Below, one piece after another: positions 17,621-25,745 of a stretch of 30,092 nt of DNA. The notes under the pieces are model-generated. The model searched no databases and had not been told where the DNA came from. It worked only from the letters and a program-made list of their open reading frames with translations. Source of the DNA: Alangreenwoodia sp964438605 (GTDB lineage: Bacteria > Bacillota > Clostridia > Peptostreptococcales > Anaerovoracaceae). Numbering within the stretch: the stretch's first letter is position 1; each line of letters begins with the position of its first letter. The position numbers and the translations under genes were made by a program. The stretch lies in contig CAYTKT010000022.1 of NCBI GenBank assembly GCA_964438605.1, positions 1 through 30,092 of the forward strand. The letters run 5' to 3'.

Positions 17621-19168
17621 TTATTTTAACTGTCTTCTGCAAAAATTGCCGCTGATAAGGAAGACCGGATTTTGCGCATCGAAAAGATGATATTTTCCTG
17701 TCGGACGTGCTCTCACAGCTGAAATCTGAACGGCCTCCATATCATAAGCCCTATATTTTTCAAACAAAGCCAGCGCTCCACTTACTGTTTCCAACGTGAC
17801 AGCCGTCATGACAATGCGCAGATTTCTCCCACTGTTTCTGGAAAACCCAGGGGATTTTGCCTCGGTGCCACACTCATCATTTCCATCTGCAATCTCTTGC
17901 CTTTCTGTTACGCGCGTTTTGGCCATTCCGACACACATACTGCTTTTATCGTCGACTTGCGACCCTTTCACCTCGCGCGTTTCGACCGCTTCGACACTCA
18001 TGTTGCTTTCATAGTCGGTTTGCATTTCTTTTGCATCACGCATCCCGACTGCTCCGGTGCTCACGCTTCTCTCACAGTCAGTTTGTTCTTTCGTGTCTCG
18101 CGTCCCGACTGCCTCGCCGTTCGGCGCTCCGCACAACGCGTCAAAAATCTCCTCAAGGCGACCGCCGTTCCCGCCGATAAAAACGACATCCGGAGCTGGA
18201 AGATCCGTCAAAACTTCAGGCGCGCTCCCCGCCACCACCGTCACATTGTCAGCAGCAAATCGTCTGCAATTTTCGCGGATCAACGCCTGTCCTTCAGCAC
18301 CATGTTCCACCGCAAACACGCGCCCGCGCCACGCTGCCAAAGCGGCTTCGATCGTCACCGAACCCGTTCCGGCCCCGATGTCGAACACTACACTGTCCTC
18401 CCGCAGACGCATATGCGACATAATGACAGCGCGAACCTCGCGCTTCGTCATCGGTACACTGCCCCGAAAAAAAGCATTATCGTCAATACCGCACAAAACC
18501 CTGTCATTCGCCCGTTCATTCAAAATCAATACTGATGAAAGCATCTGAAAATCATGACTTGCCATTTCAGAAGCTGTTGCCTCATAAATCCGCTCCCGCT
18601 CATAAGACAGATCTTCACCCACTACGACCCTGACGCCACCCAGTCCAAACTCCGTCAGGCGTTCCATCAATTCTGTCACATTTCCTCCGGTCAAAACGAA
18701 CGTCTTTCTATGCCTCCTCACACAGGAAGCAATATTGACCTCCCTGCCGTGTGCACTCACACAGAACACATCCTCCCAGGAAACTCCTGCTTTTGCACAT
18801 AAGACGGAAAGTGATGAAATTCCAGGAAATACTTCCGGTTCAAAACCTGCCGCTTCCAGTTCATGCTGTATCGAAGACGCACCGCTGAAAAATCCACTGT
18901 CGCCGGAAACCGCGATAAAATACATCCTTCCCGGATGCCTTGTGACATCCTGCTTCACAAATGACAAAATACATTCCGCCCGATATTCAAAAAAAAACTC
19001 TTTTTCCGGGTATTTCCCGTCTTTTTCCGACGACATTCGGCTGAGTTCCTTCAAAACCCGCCGCCCTCCGACAACCACATCAGCCTCAAAATACGCATCA
19101 AACGCCTGCCTCGTCATCATATCTGAATTGCCAGGTCCAACGCCTGCAATCACAATTCGACCTTTCAT
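17621..19168 (-). CDS. cbiET: Fused precorrin-6B methyltransferase/decarboxylase CbiE-CbiT with internal repeats
   Basis: Bifunctional corrin-ring enzyme: CbiE (about 1-215) methylates C5, and CbiT (about 235-515) methylates C15 and decarboxylates the acetate arm. CbiE shows IAGVGPGNSDMMT at 7-19, AVSGDSGFFSG at 86-96 and FPGISSLSVLCAKAG at 114-128. CbiT shows VPMTKREVRAV at 238-247, the SAM loop VFDIGAGTGS at 261-270, and FIGGNGGRLEEIF at 330-342. After that about 100 residues are inserted (346-447), mostly four tandem 21-residue repeats at 353-435, before the chain returns to the fold at LRIVMTAVTLETV and ends in ISAVRARPTGKYHLF. Fusions of this kind normally have about 400 residues; this has 515. 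GGAGG precedes the ATG. It appears to be the first gene of the cobalamin cluster. Confidence 0.94.
   Translation of the reverse strand: MKGRIVIAGVGPGNSDMMTRQAFDAYFEADVVVGGRRVLKELSRMSSEKDGKYPEKEFFFEYRAECILSFVKQDVTRHPGRMYFIAVSGDSGFFSGASSIQHELEAAGFEPEVFPGISSLSVLCAKAGVSWEDVFCVSAHGREVNIASCVRRHRKTFVLTGGNVTELMERLTEFGLGGVRVVVGEDLSYERERIYEATASEMASHDFQMLSSVLILNERANDRVLCGIDDNAFFRGSVPMTKREVRAVIMSHMRLREDSVVFDIGAGTGSVTIEAALAAWRGRVFAVEHGAEGQALIRENCRRFAADNVTVVAGSAPEVLTDLPAPDVVFIGGNGGRLEEIFDALCGAPNGEAVGTRDTKEQTDCERSVSTGAVGMRDAKEMQTDYESNMSVEAVETREVKGSQVDDKSSMCVGMAKTRVTERQEIADGNDECGTEAKSPGFSRNSGRNLRIVMTAVTLETVSGALALFEKYRAYDMEAVQISAVRARPTGKYHLFDAQNPVFLISGNFCRRQLK
17864..18112 (-). repeat. In-frame 63-base minisatellite inside cbiT
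   Basis: Four tandem copies (60 or 63 bases each) encode 20-21 residue units that begin AVGTRDTKE, AVGMRDAKE, AVETREVKG and MAKTRVTER and end in a serine/cysteine/valine stretch. Copies have diverged but stay in frame. They occupy the loop between the GGNGG strand and the C-terminal strands of the methyltransferase. Confidence 0.85.
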
Positions 19169-19415
19169 CCTGCCTCCATATTACCCTATTATTTTTGTTT
19201 TTCCGCATCAGTCTTTTATATTTTCTTTTTATTTTATCGTTTAAACCATCTTTTGTGCTATTCTTTTGCACTATTCTTTGTCTGTTGCAATAAATTCCTA
19301 TTTATCTTAAAGTTTTTTAACTATATCATCTCAAGACACTTCTCTCATTCCCCATTTCAGCCCTTATGGAGTTTCCCCTGTTTTTGTCCTCATAAATGGA
19401 AACAAAGGAAACTTT

Positions 19416-19544
19416 TTACTCTCCACAGATTGTTTTATCTAATGACCTTACGGAAAAACGCTTTGCCTTCCTTGTAGCGTAAGTGTAAATGTTCATTGCG
19501 GTACGGACATCAGCATGGCCGAGAAGTTCCTGCATCCCTTCGGG
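19416..19544 (-). pseudogene. C-terminal fragment of a tyrosine recombinase (integrase)
   Basis: The peptide GMQELLGHADVRTAMNIYTY followed by ATRKAK matches the C-terminal end of phage/conjugative-element integrases (LLGH and the helix that carries the catalytic tyrosine). The upstream catalytic Arg and other His/Arg residues are missing. The open frame runs on to an ATG at 19631, but those first residues show no similarity. This is a relic of an integrated element that once sat in or near this region. Confidence 0.75.
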
Positions 19545-19664
19545 AGCAGCATTGCCCGCCAGACAGTTATCCGTTTCGCCTGTTGATGGGATCTGTTTGA
19601 TTCGGTTGGCCGCTTTTTGGTACGTCCTCACGGTGCCGATGCGATTGCGTGATTCATTTCCTCC

Positions 19665-19730
19665 GCTTTCCGGAACATTTGATCAGCTCAGTTAAAGCAA
19701 GCTCTATCCTTCATATTTCTCTACAATGCA
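19665..19730. repeat. Direct repeat copy 1 at the 3' end of the ATPase gene
   Basis: Covers the last codons and 3' flank of the ATPase/nuclease gene. The first 27 bases (19665-19691) are identical to 21628-21654 and the remainder is similar. Confidence 0.85.
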
Positions 19731-21476
19731 CTCCTTGCCGCAAAACGCCACGCCATATGCGCAGACATCTTCGTAACCGCGTGCATGTGCACCCTCCACG
19801 TATTTTTTTTCGCGAATTTGATTTAACGCTTCCGCACAGCCGATCTTCAGATCCTTCTGTTCCTTTACGATTTTAAATTCAAAGAGAAAATATCGCCCGC
19901 GAATCCTTGGAGGAACAAGCGCCAGATCCGGCCGGCCCGTTCCGAGTTCCAGGTTTGACTGAACCGTATAATTCCCCATATTCTGGTACATGCCCGCCAA
20001 AAAGCCGTGATAATACGCTTCCGGGCTGTCAAAATAGCTGATCGTCCGCAGCAGAATGTTACAGAACTCATCTTCCATTTCATCTGTATCGCCTGCCATC
20101 GTCGCCTCGTACAGCCGGTCAAGTCCTCTGGCCGTGACCTGAAGATGAAACCAGTTCCTGATGTGATTCCGATAAATCGAACGCACCTCGCGGTTTGGAA
20201 TCGTCAATCTCACGTAAATCTGATCCGGATCTTCCCCTTTCTGTTCGTTTCCCATCCATTCCGATACTTTTTTCAGATATCCGGTAAAAAACAGGAAATT
20301 CCACAAGTTATTCTGAATGGTCTGTGGAGAGAGTTCTTCCAGTTCGTCCTCTTTCCCGTTCCTGTTTTTGGCGTTCTTTATTTCTCCGTACGTAATATCC
20401 TCGTGAACCGGCTTCTCAATCGTCCCGCCGGCCAATAGAATTTCCAGTTCCTCCCGTGCCGTACTGTCTGCTTCGCGAATCAGATCGCGCACGATCTCGT
20501 TGGAGCTCGTATTCGCCCAGTAAGGCCGGACAAAAGCGCTTTTATCTGTGCGCAGGTCCGCCATAAAGTTGACCACGCTCCACGGATTGTACACTTCGGA
20601 ACTTCCGAACAGATACCCGTCATACCAGTCCCGAATGTCTTCCATGCGCTCTGTCACATCGTAATACGCCGCCATTGTCTCCACTTCTTTTGGCGTAAAG
20701 CCGAAATATTCCCCGTAATCTTGATTGAGGATGGAAACGATACGCAAATTGTTCAGCCCCGTAAAGATACTCTCCTTGCTGATACGCAGACAGCCGGTAA
20801 TCACGGCGAATTGAAGATGATCATTCGTCTTGAGTGCTGATTCAAACAGCGAACGGAGGAAGTCGATCATTTCAGGATAAAATCCACGAAAATACGAATT
20901 TTCCAATGGAACATCGTATTCATCGATCAAGATGATACTTTTCTTGCCAGTTACTTGAAAAAGACACTGGCTCAGAAATTTCAGCGCACCGGAATATTCT
21001 TTCTGTTCTGCTTTTCCGTCCATGATCCGCCGGTACTGCTCTTTTTGGAAATCCTCCAATTTACTGTCGCTCAAAATCGACCGGTGGCGGATAAACTCGT
21101 CCGCGATTTCTTCCTTTAGTTTAAAATACGCATCTTCAAAACTAGCCTGTTTTGCGGATTTTAATGTTAAAGAGATCACCGGATACTGCTGCATCTGTTT
21201 CGCATATTCTTCGCCAGCGTCCATGATTTTCAGACCGTCAAAAATAGCACGGTTTTCCGCATTTAATACTTCGTCCCCCGTATCCTCAAAGAAATATTTC
21301 AGCATACTCATGTTCAGCGTCTTTCCAAACCGCCTGGGGCGCGTAAAGAGCGTGACATCACTTTTGTTATCGAGCAATTCTTTTATCAACAGTGTTTTGT
21401 CCACATAATAAGCGTCATTTTGTATGATTTTTTTTAAATCTTCCGTGCCGATCGGCAGCGGCTTATATTTCCCCAC
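19704..21476 (-). CDS. AAA-ATPase-like / PD-(D/E)XK nuclease family protein
   Basis: 590 residues in the family that joins an AAA-ATPase_like domain (PF09820 type) to a C-terminal PD-(D/E)XK nuclease-like domain (PF08011 type). Members are often multi-copy in gut anaerobes; function is not established. Seen: the start KPLPIGTEDLKKII with YYVDKTLLI, the modified P-loop TRPRRFGKTLNMSML at about 45-59, IILIDEYDVPLE, and the nuclease core LGTGRPDLALVPPRIRGRYF followed by LFEFKIVKE, with the Asp, Glu and Lys of the fold. The start is GTG with GGAGGAGG five bases upstream. Its 3' end and flank are repeated upstream at 21628-21693, so a second copy once stood there. Confidence 0.9.
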   Translation of the reverse strand: MGKYKPLPIGTEDLKKIIQNDAYYVDKTLLIKELLDNKSDVTLFTRPRRFGKTLNMSMLKYFFEDTGDEVLNAENRAIFDGLKIMDAGEEYAKQMQQYPVISLTLKSAKQASFEDAYFKLKEEIADEFIRHRSILSDSKLEDFQKEQYRRIMDGKAEQKEYSGALKFLSQCLFQVTGKKSIILIDEYDVPLENSYFRGFYPEMIDFLRSLFESALKTNDHLQFAVITGCLRISKESIFTGLNNLRIVSILNQDYGEYFGFTPKEVETMAAYYDVTERMEDIRDWYDGYLFGSSEVYNPWSVVNFMADLRTDKSAFVRPYWANTSSNEIVRDLIREADSTAREELEILLAGGTIEKPVHEDITYGEIKNAKNRNGKEDELEELSPQTIQNNLWNFLFFTGYLKKVSEWMGNEQKGEDPDQIYVRLTIPNREVRSIYRNHIRNWFHLQVTARGLDRLYEATMAGDTDEMEDEFCNILLRTISYFDSPEAYYHGFLAGMYQNMGNYTVQSNLELGTGRPDLALVPPRIRGRYFLFEFKIVKEQKDLKIGCAEALNQIREKKYVEGAHARGYEDVCAYGVAFCGKECIVEKYEG

Positions 21477-21881
21477 CAGAACCTCCTCCTCTCTATCCGT
21501 TTTTGTGTCAGAGCTTTTGCTTTACGGAATCAGCGTGACAGACTTGCCGCCTTTCCGCGGCCGGGATGCCTGTTGATCTCTGCGGCAAATTTTCTGTTTT
21601 TCTCATCCATATAGGAACATGCTTTCTGCTTTCCGGAACATTTGATCAGCTCAGCTGAAGCAGTCTCTATTCTTCCTATTTTCCACAATACATTTTCCAT
21701 GTCAGGCTTTCTATTTTATGGAATCCGCGTAACAAACTCGCCGCTTTTCTGACGTCTGTTTTCACGTCGGTCTGCCTGTTTTTCCTTTCTTTAGGCTGCC
21801 TCACATCGAATCCCGTGTTCTTTGCCGTATTCTTCTATTCATTATATCCGTTTTCCCCGTCGGTGTCATCGCCGGTCAAGA
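21477..21881. other. Gene-free stretch with duplicated fragments
   Basis: No intact gene. It contains direct repeat copy 2 (21628-21693) and a looser pair of similar segments near 21503-21560 and 21695-21755 (a TTTAYGGAATC-CGT-ACA-AC-CGCCGC pattern, about 195 bases apart). These look like decayed pieces of duplicated ATPase-gene flanks. Confidence 0.6.
21628..21693 (-). pseudogene. 3' end remnant of a lost ATPase/nuclease paralogue
   Basis: On the minus strand this reads like the end of the neighbouring gene: TGTATTGTGGAAAA against TGCATTGTAGAGAAA of the intact copy (CIVEK), shifted by one base, then the shared 27-base 3' flank. It is the only recognisable part of a second copy that must have stood upstream. 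Confidence 0.7.
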
Positions 21882-21926
21882 AAAAACCGTATTCCGCTGT
21901 GTATTACACAGTGGAATACGGTTTTT
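21882..21926. terminator. Strong bidirectional hairpin terminator
   Basis: Two 21-base arms with a single G/A change around a three-base loop; A-runs on the left and T-runs on the right make it work on both strands. It separates the ATPase gene from the SLH remnant. Confidence 0.9.
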
Positions 21927-21991
21927 GTATCTTACCGTTTACAACATTTTAAGCGCCGGTCGTTCTCGCCGTTTCTACGCCGGCTTACTCA

Positions 21992-22255
21992 TTGGCATAC
22001 CAACGAACTGCTGCCGATTCCTTTTACGCAATAGTTTCGCAAAACCATACAGCAACTACCGGCCAAACGGCAACCTTGACAAGCTTTGCCGATGCCAGCA
22101 AGATCAGCCCTTACGCGGCAGAAGCCATGAGCTGGGCCGTATCAAGCGGACTGATCAACGGAGTGGGAAATAACCAACTGGCACCGGAAGGCGAGGCGAC
22201 GCGAGCGCAGGTGGCCACGATGCTGATGCGGTTTTGCGAAAATACCATGAGGTAA
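21992..22255 (+). pseudogene. C-terminal SLH-domain fragment of a surface protein
   Basis: From about residue 29 the peptide is one S-layer homology domain: TLTSFADASKISPYAAEAM, WAVSSGLINGVGNNQLAPEG, then ATRAQVATMLMRFCEN. SLH domains anchor surface proteins to the cell wall and normally occur in sets of three, with a secretion signal. Here only the last is left, without signal peptide or ribosome site, starting 66 bases behind a terminator. The sharp left boundary suggests a deletion. The small frame may be translated, but probably not as a useful product. Confidence 0.8.
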
Positions 22256-22705
22256 ATCGTTTATTTTTATCCGATATATAATGCAGATAAACGAATGATA
22301 AATAATCAAAATATCATTGAAATGATATTAACTAAAATAAATTCTTCGGAAATAAAACGGACAGAAAAACCAAAAAGGCCGAAGCCGCCGCGCAGTCCGC
22401 GCGGCGGCTTCGGCCTCTGTTTTTAACTCACTCCCACCAATCTGTTGCCTTTAGCGCTGCCATCTTTTCTTTTTTCCAGATAAGGACTTTCGATTCCTTT
22501 TCACATCTCATCAGCTTTGACATTTATAGCGTCAACTTTACAAGTTTAACATTTATAGTATCAGCCTTATAAGCGCATCTTCCCACTCTCCCCGCGCCCG
22601 GACCTCCGGTGCGGCACGAGCCGTCTTCCACTTTTTACGTTCATACCGTCTCTACACTTTGGACGCATCGCACGCTTCCGTCCGGCTGATGGCATCAGTC
22701 CTCAC
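22256..22705. other. Spacer between SLH fragment and trkH
   Basis: No gene. It holds the terminator at 22376-22424 and two imperfect 29-base direct repeats starting at 22516 and 22545 (TTT-ACATTTATAG-RTCARC). No function is evident. Confidence 0.5.
22376..22424 (+). terminator. Rho-independent terminator
   Basis: Perfect 18-base GC-rich stem (22376-22393 with 22399-22416), five-base loop, then CTGTTTTT. It ends the truncated SLH gene's former transcript; A-runs before it may let it end trkH transcripts from the other side too. Confidence 0.9.
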
Positions 22706-24148
22706 CTAATGTCTCCTCCACGTCCGCGGCATCAGCAGAATAATCACCGGAAACAGTTCCAGTCTGCCGGCAATCATATCAAAACAAAGAATCAGCTTGC
22801 CCCACCACGGAAAAACGGCAAAACTGCCCGCCGGTCCAACCTGGCCAAAGCCGATGCCGATATTATTCAGCGTCGCCAAAACGGCCGACCCATTTGTCAC
22901 AAAATCCAGCCCGTCAAACGAAAGCAGCAGCAGCGAAACCGCCATAATAATCAAATAAACAGCCATAAACGTATTCACGTCCGCCAGCGTATCGCGTTCC
23001 AATGGCTTTCCATCCAGCTTCAGGTTCTTCACACTCCGGGGACTCACAAGCCGCCGCAGATTTGCAGACGCCCCTTTCGCCAGTATGATCGCACGCGAAA
23101 TCTTGATACTGCCGCATGTCGAACCCGAACATGCTCCAATAACCATCAGCATTGACAGCAAAACCTTCGGATACTGCGGCCACATCGTATAATCCGTAAT
23201 TGCAAATCCCGACGATGTCATCATCGCCGCCACCGTAAACGCCGAATTTTGAATCGTTTCCTGTATTCCGGAGTAAAACCCGCGAACAGAGAAAGAAATC
23301 GTCAATATTGAAACAAAAATAATAATAAAATACGCTTTAATTTCAGTTATTTTAAAAATTTCCCGTGCTTTTCCCACCAAAATTAGGAAATACACATTAA
23401 AATTCAATCCGAACATAAACATAAACACTGTCAGCACCGTGCGTATGTAATTGCTCGAAAATGCCGCCGCGCCTGCACTCGTCGTTCCAAAACCACCTGT
23501 CGCCGCCGTAGACATCGCGTAATTCAGACTGTCAAACAGCGACATTCCGCCAAAGTACAACAGGAGCGTCTCAACCGCCGTCAGCAGAATATATATTCCA
23601 TACAGGATGGAAGCCGATTTCTGGACATGCGGCATGATTTTTGAAACAGACGGCCCGGAACTCTCCGCACGCAGCAGATAAAGCGTGTTGCCGGCTTTCA
23701 ACGGCAGAATTGCCAGCATAAAGACCAGAATTCCCATGCCGCCGAGCCAATGAGAAAGGCTGCGCCATAAAATAACGCACCGGCTCAGCGATTCCACGCT
23801 TTCCATTATGGTCGCCCCTGTCGTCGTAAATCCCGATGTGCTCTCGAACAATGCACTTGCAAAATCCGGTATCTCTCCTGATAAAAAAAGTGGAAACGCC
23901 CCGATTAAGCTCAACATAATCCACGAAAGTCCTACAATAGCGAATCCTTCTCTCGCTTTCAGTCTGTCGGGATTCATATTCAAATGCACAAGCGCTGTCC
24001 CGATCACGATTATGACGGCAGCCGTTCCTGCAAAATAAAGCCCCGTGCGTTCCCTGAAAATAATGGCCGCAACCACAGGCAGCAGCATAAAAAGGCCGAC
24101 AATTGTCAGTATCCGTCCCAGATTGTGAAAAACGGTGCGATAATTCAT
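22706..24148 (-). CDS. trkH: Trk/Ktr potassium uptake channel subunit TrkH
   Basis: Membrane channel part of a potassium uptake system, 480 residues. Four repeated M-P-M units are visible through their pore glycines: GFTTTGATIM in the first, AATGGFGTTSAG in the second, MMTSSGFAITDY in the third and LNNIGIGFGQVGP in the fourth, each followed by a hydrophobic helix. The last segment ends at LMPRTWRRH, as in TrkH. The start has GAGGAGA before ATG. It lies 226 bases downstream of trkA, its regulatory partner, on the same strand; the regulator gates the channel in response to nucleotide binding. Confidence 0.96.
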   Translation of the reverse strand: MNYRTVFHNLGRILTIVGLFMLLPVVAAIIFRERTGLYFAGTAAVIIVIGTALVHLNMNPDRLKAREGFAIVGLSWIMLSLIGAFPLFLSGEIPDFASALFESTSGFTTTGATIMESVESLSRCVILWRSLSHWLGGMGILVFMLAILPLKAGNTLYLLRAESSGPSVSKIMPHVQKSASILYGIYILLTAVETLLLYFGGMSLFDSLNYAMSTAATGGFGTTSAGAAAFSSNYIRTVLTVFMFMFGLNFNVYFLILVGKAREIFKITEIKAYFIIIFVSILTISFSVRGFYSGIQETIQNSAFTVAAMMTSSGFAITDYTMWPQYPKVLLSMLMVIGACSGSTCGSIKISRAIILAKGASANLRRLVSPRSVKNLKLDGKPLERDTLADVNTFMAVYLIIMAVSLLLLSFDGLDFVTNGSAVLATLNNIGIGFGQVGPAGSFAVFPWWGKLILCFDMIAGRLELFPVIILLMPRTWRRH

Positions 24149-24205
24149 AACTCAGATCTCCTCAGATGGCCGGCTCCGCGCGTTTAGCAACGTACCTTTC
24201 GCCGT

Positions 24206-24282
24206 ACACAAATCATAAAACCACGCCTTCCGGTCTGCCGGCGTCCGGCCCGCAGCTTTTTCGGCACACAAATCATAAAACC
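24206..24282. repeat. Short direct repeat in the trkA-trkH spacer
   Basis: A 17-base sequence beginning ACACAAATCATAAAACC occurs at 24206 and again at 24266, with looser similarity around it (period 60). The spacer has no gene. Confidence 0.7.
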
Positions 24283-24374
24283 GTCCCGGTCCGTCGGTCA
24301 CGTACATCCGCTGTACCCATATTCGCCGGTATTTTTCCAGTGCAGGATTTCATAATCTGCTCATTTTTAAATTC

Positions 24375-25730
24375 CTATCCCATAATGTCCTCAAGAGCAT
24401 TAAGCCCCTTGTGCGTGGTGACGACAATGACCGTGTCTCCCGCCTTAATCGTATCACGGCCTCCGGGAATAATAATCTGCCCTGCCCTGTTAATCGGCCC
24501 GATCAGCGTATTCTCCCTGAGTTCAAGCTCCGCCAGCGGAATATCGGCCACCTCGGAATGTTCCCTCACATAAAATTCCAACGCCTCTGCCTTGTCATTT
24601 GCAATCCTGCAAAGTGTTTCAACATTCGATCCGTAAGAATTCTGCATTGCGCGCACATAGCGTATAATATTTTCGGCTGCAATGAGAATTGGAAAAAAAA
24701 CACTGCCCACATTGAGTTGTGCAATGACTTTCGTAAACGGAATCCGCGTCATCTTCGTAATCAACTTCGCATCCGACATGCTTCCCACAGAAAGGCTCAT
24801 CATAATATTTTCCTCGTCAAGCCCCGTCAGCGCCGCAAACGCCTCAACATTCTCGACACCAAGTTCCAGCAGCAGATTCTGATCCGTTCCGTCGCCATGC
24901 ACAACTTCAGCCTTTGGCAGCAAATCGGCCAGCTTGTTGCATCGCTGCAGATCATGCTCGATTATCTGAACCGAAACATCTGATTCTATCATCTGCTTCG
25001 CAAGATAATAGCCGAGACGCCCGCCGCCTACAATCATAATGCTGTCGATCGTATTCTTTTTTATGCCGATCTGCGTCAGAAATTTTGGAAGATGAGCGGA
25101 ATCGCCGACAATACTTACCTTATCCCCCTCTAAAATCTGAAAATTTCCGGAAGGAATAAAAACATCTCCGTCGCCCCGTTCTACGGCGCAGACGAGAATC
25201 CGCTTTTTAAACTTTCTCATATCGCGCAGATGCATTCCCGCCAGCGGCGACTCACCAGCGATCTTAAACTGTAGAATTTCCACACGCCCTTCGGCAAATG
25301 TATCAACTGTGATCATTGACGGATATTTGAGAGTTCTCGAAATTTCATGGGCACAGGCCAACTCCGGATTGATGGCAAGACTAAGTCCCAGATCCTCTTT
25401 GATCAGCGACATAACGTCGAAATATTCAGGATTTCTGACCCTGGCAATCGTATTTCGCGCACCAACGCGCCGTGCGATCAGACACGCCAGCAGATTGATT
25501 TCATCCTCGGCAGTCGCCGCAATGACAAGATCTGTGTCATCAACGCCGGCTTCCTGAAGAACGGGAACAGTTGCCCCGTTTCCATGAATCCCCATAATAT
25601 CGAGCCGCTCTACGACAGTGCGCAGCTTTTCCGCATTCTGATCGATCATGACGATATCGTGTTCTTCTTTTGTAAGCTGCTCTGCCAGAGTACTGCCCAT
25701 CTTGCCGCTTCCGATAATCACTATCCTCAT
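24375..25730 (-). CDS. trkA: Trk potassium uptake regulator TrkA
   Basis: Peripheral membrane regulator with two RCK units that bind NAD(H)/ATP and gate TrkH; 452 residues. The first Rossmann motif is IVIIGSGKMGSTLAEQL with the acid IDQ at the end of strand two; the second begins near residue 230 with IMIVGGGRLGYYLAKQM. Each unit is followed by its RCK_C part (ending VSIVGDSAHL and VIVVTTHKG). I take the ATG at 25730: GGGAGG stands eight bases before it, whereas the GTG two codons earlier is too close to that site. It starts 15 bases after the telA stop and probably shares its transcript. Confidence 0.96.
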   Translation of the reverse strand: MRIVIIGSGKMGSTLAEQLTKEEHDIVMIDQNAEKLRTVVERLDIMGIHGNGATVPVLQEAGVDDTDLVIAATAEDEINLLACLIARRVGARNTIARVRNPEYFDVMSLIKEDLGLSLAINPELACAHEISRTLKYPSMITVDTFAEGRVEILQFKIAGESPLAGMHLRDMRKFKKRILVCAVERGDGDVFIPSGNFQILEGDKVSIVGDSAHLPKFLTQIGIKKNTIDSIMIVGGGRLGYYLAKQMIESDVSVQIIEHDLQRCNKLADLLPKAEVVHGDGTDQNLLLELGVENVEAFAALTGLDEENIMMSLSVGSMSDAKLITKMTRIPFTKVIAQLNVGSVFFPILIAAENIIRYVRAMQNSYGSNVETLCRIANDKAEALEFYVREHSEVADIPLAELELRENTLIGPINRAGQIIIPGGRDTIKAGDTVIVVTTHKGLNALEDIMG

Positions 25731-25745
25731 TTCCACTTCCTCCCG

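Noticed and set aside
17897..18535. Long plus-strand frames opposite cbiET
   Set aside because: They arise from the repeats and G+C bias of cbiET on the other strand; no family similarity and no starts.
19169..19415. Possible cobalamin riboswitch before cbiET
   Set aside because: I looked for the B12 box and conserved core in the T-rich stretch upstream of cbiET and before cbiA and found none.
24206..24282. CRISPR-like array in the trkA-trkH spacer
   Set aside because: Only two copies of a 17-base repeat with a degenerate surrounding period; no array and no cas genes.
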